Source of the DNA: Anthoceros angustus
Taxonomy: Eukaryota > Streptophyta > Anthocerotopsida > Anthocerotales > Anthocerotaceae
Length of the DNA stretch: 64,000 nt
Direction: 5' to 3'
Assembly (NCBI GenBank): GCA_010909165.1
Contig: VJWM01000011.1
Span: forward strand, 930,001 to 994,000
The position numbers were made by a program, and so were the translations under genes. The notes under the pieces were generated by a model. The model saw nothing but the letters and a program-made list of their open reading frames with translations. It had not been told where the DNA came from and searched no databases. Positions within the stretch are counted from its first letter, which is position 1; each line of letters starts with the position of its first letter. This document shows, one piece after another, positions 59,256 to 64,000 of the stretch.

Positions 59256-61347
59256 ATGGCGTCAAGTCGAGAGCTCACAGCAGCTCGCCAGAACCAAGTG
59301 TGGGAGAGGACAGCGGAGGAGCAGGCCGAATTGCTGCAACGATTGCTTGAGAAGAACTCGGCTTGTGAATACCTCCACAGACACGGCCTGAATGGCAAGA
59401 CAGATCCGGAGTCATTCAAGAAACATATTCCTGTCATCGAGTACGATGCCATTGAGCAAGATATCCAAAGGATCCTGCAGGGAGAGCATGCTTCAGGCAT
59501 TCTCGGCTGCGAGGTGGTGGAGGAATTCTTTGTCAGGTACGCCGGCGGAGCACTTGAATTCCATTACCCAACCCTCGTCCTACAATAAGCTGAGTCAGTG
59601 CATTTCCGGTTTTTCTTTGCGGATCTGGATTCTGCAGCTCGGGGACAGCATCAGGGAAGCGGAAGATGTTTCCAGCGACTCAGCAGTTTTATCTTGGAAG
59701 AGAGTTGAACATGAAGGCCATGGACGCGTATTTGCACTTGTAAGTTTCGGGTGAATCCTCCATTCATGTTGCAGGAGACGCTGCTTTCTGATGCCGCAAT
59801 CTCATGCTGGATTTCTTCCTCCTCGGCAGGGATTTCGGGGACGCAGCCACATCAGGCCTGACGCTTTTTTTTGCGAATGTGTCAAAAGCAAGCAAGAGTC
59901 CTGGAGGCTTGGACGTCGGGACAGTCACATCTTCAGTATTCCGGAAGGCTTTCAGCGGGATATACAGCGGAGCCTTCTTCGCCGGTTCCGCAAGTCCGAA
60001 AGAAGCGCTCCTGTGCGACGACTACGAGCAGTCGATGTACTGCCACCTCGTCTGCGGCCTTCTACGACACTCGGAAGTGTTCAGAATCACAGCCGTACTG
60101 GCCTCTGGAGTGGTGAACGCGCTTCACATGCTCAAAGCGTGGTGGAAGGAGATCAGCACCGACATTGAGACAGGGCATCTGAGCAGCAGGATCATAGACT
60201 CTTCCCTCCGTGCGGCGGTGTCAAAGCTTTTGGCAGAGCCAAATCCGGAATTGGCCAATCGCATTAGAGGGGAATGCGGGAAGGAGTGTTGGGAAGGTGT
60301 TATCCTCCGCCTTTGGCCCAATCTGAAGTTCATAACCGGCCTCGCAACCGGCTCCCTGCTGCAATATGTGCCTCACCTGATCTTCCTGTCCAGCGCAACG
60401 ATGCCAATTGTGTCAGTCGGATACGGAGGATCCGAAGGCAGCTACGCAATCAACCCGAAGCCGCGCAATCCGCCAGATGAGACCTTCTATGTGTTCGAGC
60501 CACAAGTGTTTTACTTCGAGTTTTTGGTGTTGAATGGAGAGCAAGGGCATGAGCAGGGATTGGACAATCTCGGAATCAGCGACGGAAATTCGGTGAGAAT
60601 TGTAGACCTTGCGAGCGTGAAGGAAGGCGAAGAGTACGAGCTCGTGCTTACTAATGGCTCAGGTGAGGATGCTTCAATACCTTCTCACTCTCTTACATGT
60701 TGCACCTCGGCTGGTCGAAACTGTCACCGAAACGTCCCGTGGTATTCGCAGGCTTGTGGAGGTACAGAGTTGGAGACATCGTGCAATGCGTGGGGTTTTT
60801 CCAAAAGGCCCCGAAATTCAAGGTTGTGGGACGCCGGAATGTAATCGGATCCGTGAGCACCGAAAAGATTGAGGAACAGGATCTGGTCCGAGCTCTCAGG
60901 ACCGTGGCCAGGCTGCATTTTCCTCCAAACATTCAGCTCGCGGACTTCACGAGTTGCATAAGCCTGTCTTCTATTCCAGGCCATCACGTGATCTTCTTGG
61001 AGATGGCCGGTTTAAGCTCAGTCCATGTCGGCGAAGGGGCTTTGCAAGAGAGCTGCCTCACTGTGGAGGCTGCCTTATGTGAGCCTTACAGAAGGGGACG
61101 CAACCTTCACACTATTGCTCCCTTGGAGCTCAAGGTTGTGAAGCCTGGGACCTTTGTGAAGGTCCGAGACTTTGCCGCCGATACCCTGGGAACCTCCGTG
61201 ATACAATACAAGACCCCCAGGGCCTTCAAAAATGGCCATCCTGCGCTGGAAATCCTGAACGCAGGGGTGGCGGAGAGTGCACGAAGTCCTCGCCCTCCTC
61301 CCCATCACAAGCTCAATCCCGATGGTATCATCCGGTCGGACGTGTGA
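59256..61347 (+). CDS. GH3 acyl acid-amido synthetase, tandem copy 2, 603 aa
   Basis: This is a close paralogue of the upstream GH3 gene, with identical exon lengths (281, 102, 833, 596): 59256-59536, 59638-59739, 59830-60662, 60752-61347. Motifs are SSGTASGKRK, YGGSEGSYAINPKP (YAGSEGNYAV in copy 1) and WRYRVGD. The protein differs from copy 1 at scattered sites in exons 1-3 and hardly at all in exon 4. Intron 2 is 90 bp instead of 98 because of small indels. These make the first possible acceptor out of frame, so the ggcag acceptor (59825-59829) is needed. Both copies look functional. The last 110 bp or so of the coding region are repeated again 1.2 kb downstream. Confidence 0.93.
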
Positions 61348-62434
61348 CACACGATATCATTTGTTTTTAAAGTAAATTAAGAAATAAAAAAAGTGCCTTG
61401 AAATCTGACCTCTACTGTGGAAGGTTTCAATAGATGCTTTTAAACCATGCTAGTTTGTGAGCGGTTACCTGTAACCAAGTGCTCCCCTACCTCACTTCAG
61501 CTCGGCTATCAGGGCACGCAGTTCGCGATTTTGTGTGCATTCACAGGGGTGCATATCTGTGACTGTCTTCATGCACCCAGGGCTGAAGCCGTTTTAAGGT
61601 TTTTGGCCATTGTGAAAATTCTTTGGCAATCAAACGTCATTTGTTGACTCCGTTTTTTTTTGCACATACCTAGAGGACAATGCTGTGTGTCCATGGAAAT
61701 GTTTATTCAAAGAAACGTGGACTATAGCATCCTAGGTGAGAATCCTGAGTGGCATACATCATTTTGAAGGAATGACAGCAAACAATTAACATGCCTCCAA
61801 AAAAACACCATGAATATTTGAGCAGAAAAATCGCAGAAAAGCATCTCCTCCCGCTAAATAGCAAAGCTATCTCCTAAGCTTGTTGTGCTTATAGAAGTAC
61901 ACATGCTCGTGGAGCATGTGAATGTCGACTTGGTGCCTGAACACCGTTTTCAGCGCTATGTGCTGGTTTTCCATGTACCAATAGTCCCCTAGCATGACGG
62001 TTTCCACGTGATTTACCGCATGACGTGGTGCGCGAATACATTCCCGGTTGGTGTGTCCCGTTTGATGACAAATTGAGCAATACACCAACTGTCTCGCCGG
62101 TGAGGGTGACCTCCGTCTTGATTCGACCTTGACCCAATTCGGTCAATCTTTTGTTAAAGCCTCCACCGGCAAAGAATTCCGCCTCCACAAGGGCCTCCTT
62201 TTCTCTATCCGGCGACCTTCCTTCTCCTTTTCTCTCGTATGCTGCCCGTCTCTTCTTGACCTTCTCGTGTCCTTTTCTTCATGAGTTGTAGACATCAAAC
62301 AAGCAAAAGGGTGTATGCATCTTAGTGACGAGCTCCATGTACCATGTGCCGCTTTCCATCCGCTCAAGGCTTGTGGTGTGCCTCTCAACCAACTACGAAC
62401 TTTGGGGTCCATGGTTGGATCCTTACTTTGAACT
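61229..62434. repeat. 1.2-kb direct tandem duplication, first copy
   Basis: The unit begins in GH3 copy 2 exon 4 at AAAATGGCCATCCTGCGC (61229) and extends through the 3' flank to ACTTTGAACTAAAATGG. The period is 1206 bp. The junction falls on the shared word AAAATGG, which suggests unequal or microhomology-mediated exchange. It contains the GH3 3' end and a zinc-knuckle fragment on the minus strand. Confidence 0.9.
61867..62434 (-). pseudogene. Zinc-knuckle (gag-like) protein fragment, first copy
   Basis: On the minus strand, 62088-61867 encodes VYCSICHQTGHTNREC, an exact C-x2-C-x4-H-x4-C zinc knuckle of the kind found in retroelement Gag and nucleic-acid-binding proteins. Upstream on the same strand, in other frames, come FFAGGGFNKRLTELGQG and a highly charged Arg/Glu/Lys stretch. 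Frame changes between these parts show decay. I infer a retroelement or host zinc-knuckle gene remnant; which one is unclear. Confidence 0.5.
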
Positions 62435-63664
62435 AAAATGGCCATCCTGCGCTGGAAATCCTGAACGCAGGGGTGGCGGAGAGTGCACGAAGTCCTCGCC
62501 CTCCTCCCCATCACAAGCTCAATCCCGATGGTATCATCCGGTCGGACGTGACACACGATATCATTTGTTTTAAAGTAAATTAAGAAATAAAAAAGTGCCT
62601 TGAAATCTGACCTCTACTGTGGAAGGTTTCAATAGATGCTTTAAACCATGCTAGTTTGTGAGCGGTTACCTGTAACCAAGTGCTCCCCTACCTCACTCAG
62701 CTCGGCTATCAGGGCACGCAGTTCGCGATTTTGTGTGCATTCACAGGGGTGCATATCTGTGACTGTCTTCATGCACCCAGGGCTGAAGCCGTTTTAAGGT
62801 TTTTGGCCATTGTGAAAATTCTTTGGCAATCAAACGTCATTTGTTGACTCCGTTTTTTTTTGCACATACCTAGAGGACAATGCTGTGTGTCCATGGAAAT
62901 GTTTATTCAAAGAAACGTGGACTATAGCATCCTAGGTGAGAATCCCGAGTGGCATACATCATTTTGAAGGGAATGACAGCAAACAATTAACATGCCCTCC
63001 AAAAAAACACCATGAATATTTGAGCAGAAAAATCGCAGAAAAGCATCTCCTCCCGCTAAATAGCAAAGCTATCTCCTAAGCTTGTTGTGCTTATAGAAGT
63101 ACACATGCTCGTGGAGCATGTGAATGTCGACTTGGTGCCTGAACACCGTTTTCAGCGCTATGTGCTGGTTTTCCATGTACCAATAGTCCCCTAGCATGAT
63201 TTCCGTGATTTACCGCATGAGGTGCGCGAATACATTCGGTTGGTGGTGTCCTGCTTGATGACAAATTGAGCAATACACCAACTGCTCGCCGGTGAGGGTG
63301 ACCGTGGGCTTGATTCTTCATGCCTTGACCTCCAATTCGGTCAATCTTTTGTTAAAGCCTCCACTGTCCAAAGAATTCCGCCTCAACAATGCCTCCTTTT
63401 CTCTATCCGACGGACCGTCTTCCCTTTCCTCTCCTTCTTCAGGGCGCGTTCCGCCTCTTCCTGTCTCTTCTTGACCTTCTCCAGGTCCTTTTCTTCATGA
63501 GTTGTAGACATCAAACAAGCAAAAGGGTGTATGCATCTTAGTGACGGAGCTCCGCTTACAGGGCCATGTGCTGTTTTCCATCTGTCTAAGGCTTGTGGTG
63601 TGCCTCTCAACCAACTACAGAACTTTGGGGTCCATGGTTGGATCCTTACTTTGAACTAAAATGG
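62435..63664. repeat. 1.2-kb direct tandem duplication, second copy
   Basis: It repeats the unit starting at 61229, beginning with the GH3 tail fragment (62435-62551, including the stop region) and ending at ACTTTGAACTAAAATGG (63648-63664). Most of it is nearly identical to the first copy. The part around 63190-63500 carries many small indels, and the zinc knuckle is frameshifted (CSICHQAGHHQP), so the second copy is a non-coding relic. Confidence 0.9.
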
Positions 63665-64000
63665 GCCATCTCCTTTGCCATGGCGTCTAGATTGGGCTCA
63701 AAAGTTGCTCTGGTAGGGGTCTGTGCATCATGGTGTTGTACCCCGAGATATTCCTGGCAGACCTCGGATCTTTTCATTCATTTTTTCACAATGAAGGTTG
63801 CATGCCTATGGAGCAAAAATGTCGGTTTTGTCGGTTTTCCTTCAAAGCATGGATTCTACGAAGTCGCGAACGAACTTTCGCGAGAATAACCATTGCGGCC
63901 TGTCTGTTCTAACCCCAGCTATGCCTCTTCCAAGACGTACCGTCGGATCACACCCACTGTTGTCTTTTAATATCCGTCACATATCATAACCCCATGATGG
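63665..64000. other. Sequence after the duplication, to the window end
   Basis: The plus strand has short ORFs without family resemblance. The minus strand just downstream of the duplication (63700-63600) reads MAKEMAHFSSKDPTMDPKV, then SWLRGTPQAL, and so may carry the beginning of the zinc-knuckle remnant. Nothing else is recognised. Confidence 0.35.

Overview
The window is nuclear DNA from a land plant, or a close relative, that still makes flagellated sperm. The intron-rich genes match plant families (KMS1/VMP1, PMI1 with NT-C2, GH3 acyl-amido synthetases, a plastid-type porphobilinogen deaminase, a plant ABC1 kinase). A full-length SPAG17/PF6 gene, which encodes a central-pair protein of motile axonemes, argues against flowering plants and conifers and for a bryophyte, lycophyte, fern or similar lineage. 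Introns are short (about 75-190 bp in the models resolved here). Genes are fairly GC-rich and lie between AT-rich, repeat-filled spacers. I cannot name the species.

Layout. 1-3.0 kb: spacer with a short tandem duplication. 3.0-7.0 kb: an 11-exon ABC1/UbiB-type atypical kinase, then a four-exon rhodanese gene, same strand, about 290 bp apart. 7.0-10.1 kb: spacer with a 78-bp tandem array and a short repeat just upstream of HEMC. 10.1-11.7 kb: HEMC. 12.5-17.1 kb: a PMI1-like NT-C2 protein on the minus strand, convergent with HEMC. 17.1-23.9 kb: mostly degenerate sequence, a broken unknown ORF, two copies of one terminal motif, and a short J-domain gene. 23.9-36.5 kb: SPAG17/PF6. 36.5-42.5 kb: a ZRANB3-like SNF2 helicase with a C-terminal HNH nuclease, starting only 59 bp after the SPAG17 stop. 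43.9-45.9 kb: KMS1/VMP1. 46-55 kb: minisatellites and decayed retroelements (LINE 3' end, Ty1/copia RT-RNase H end). 55.6-61.3 kb: two tandem intact GH3 genes with an intron-bearing, broken fragment of KMS1 between them. 61.2-63.7 kb: a 1.2-kb direct duplication carrying the GH3 tail and a zinc-knuckle fragment.

Exon models for the ABC1 kinase, rhodanese, HEMC, PMI1-like, KMS1 and both GH3 genes were built by hand from GT/AG sites. Each gives one continuous frame (561, 217, 398, 1433, 419, 603 and 603 aa). SPAG17 and ZRANB3-like models are only outlined exon by exon. The genes are unrelated housekeeping, light-movement, sperm-flagellum, DNA-repair and hormone genes; nothing suggests a pathway cluster. 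The notable feature is the recently rearranged GH3/KMS1-fragment locus. I found no clear new molecular system.
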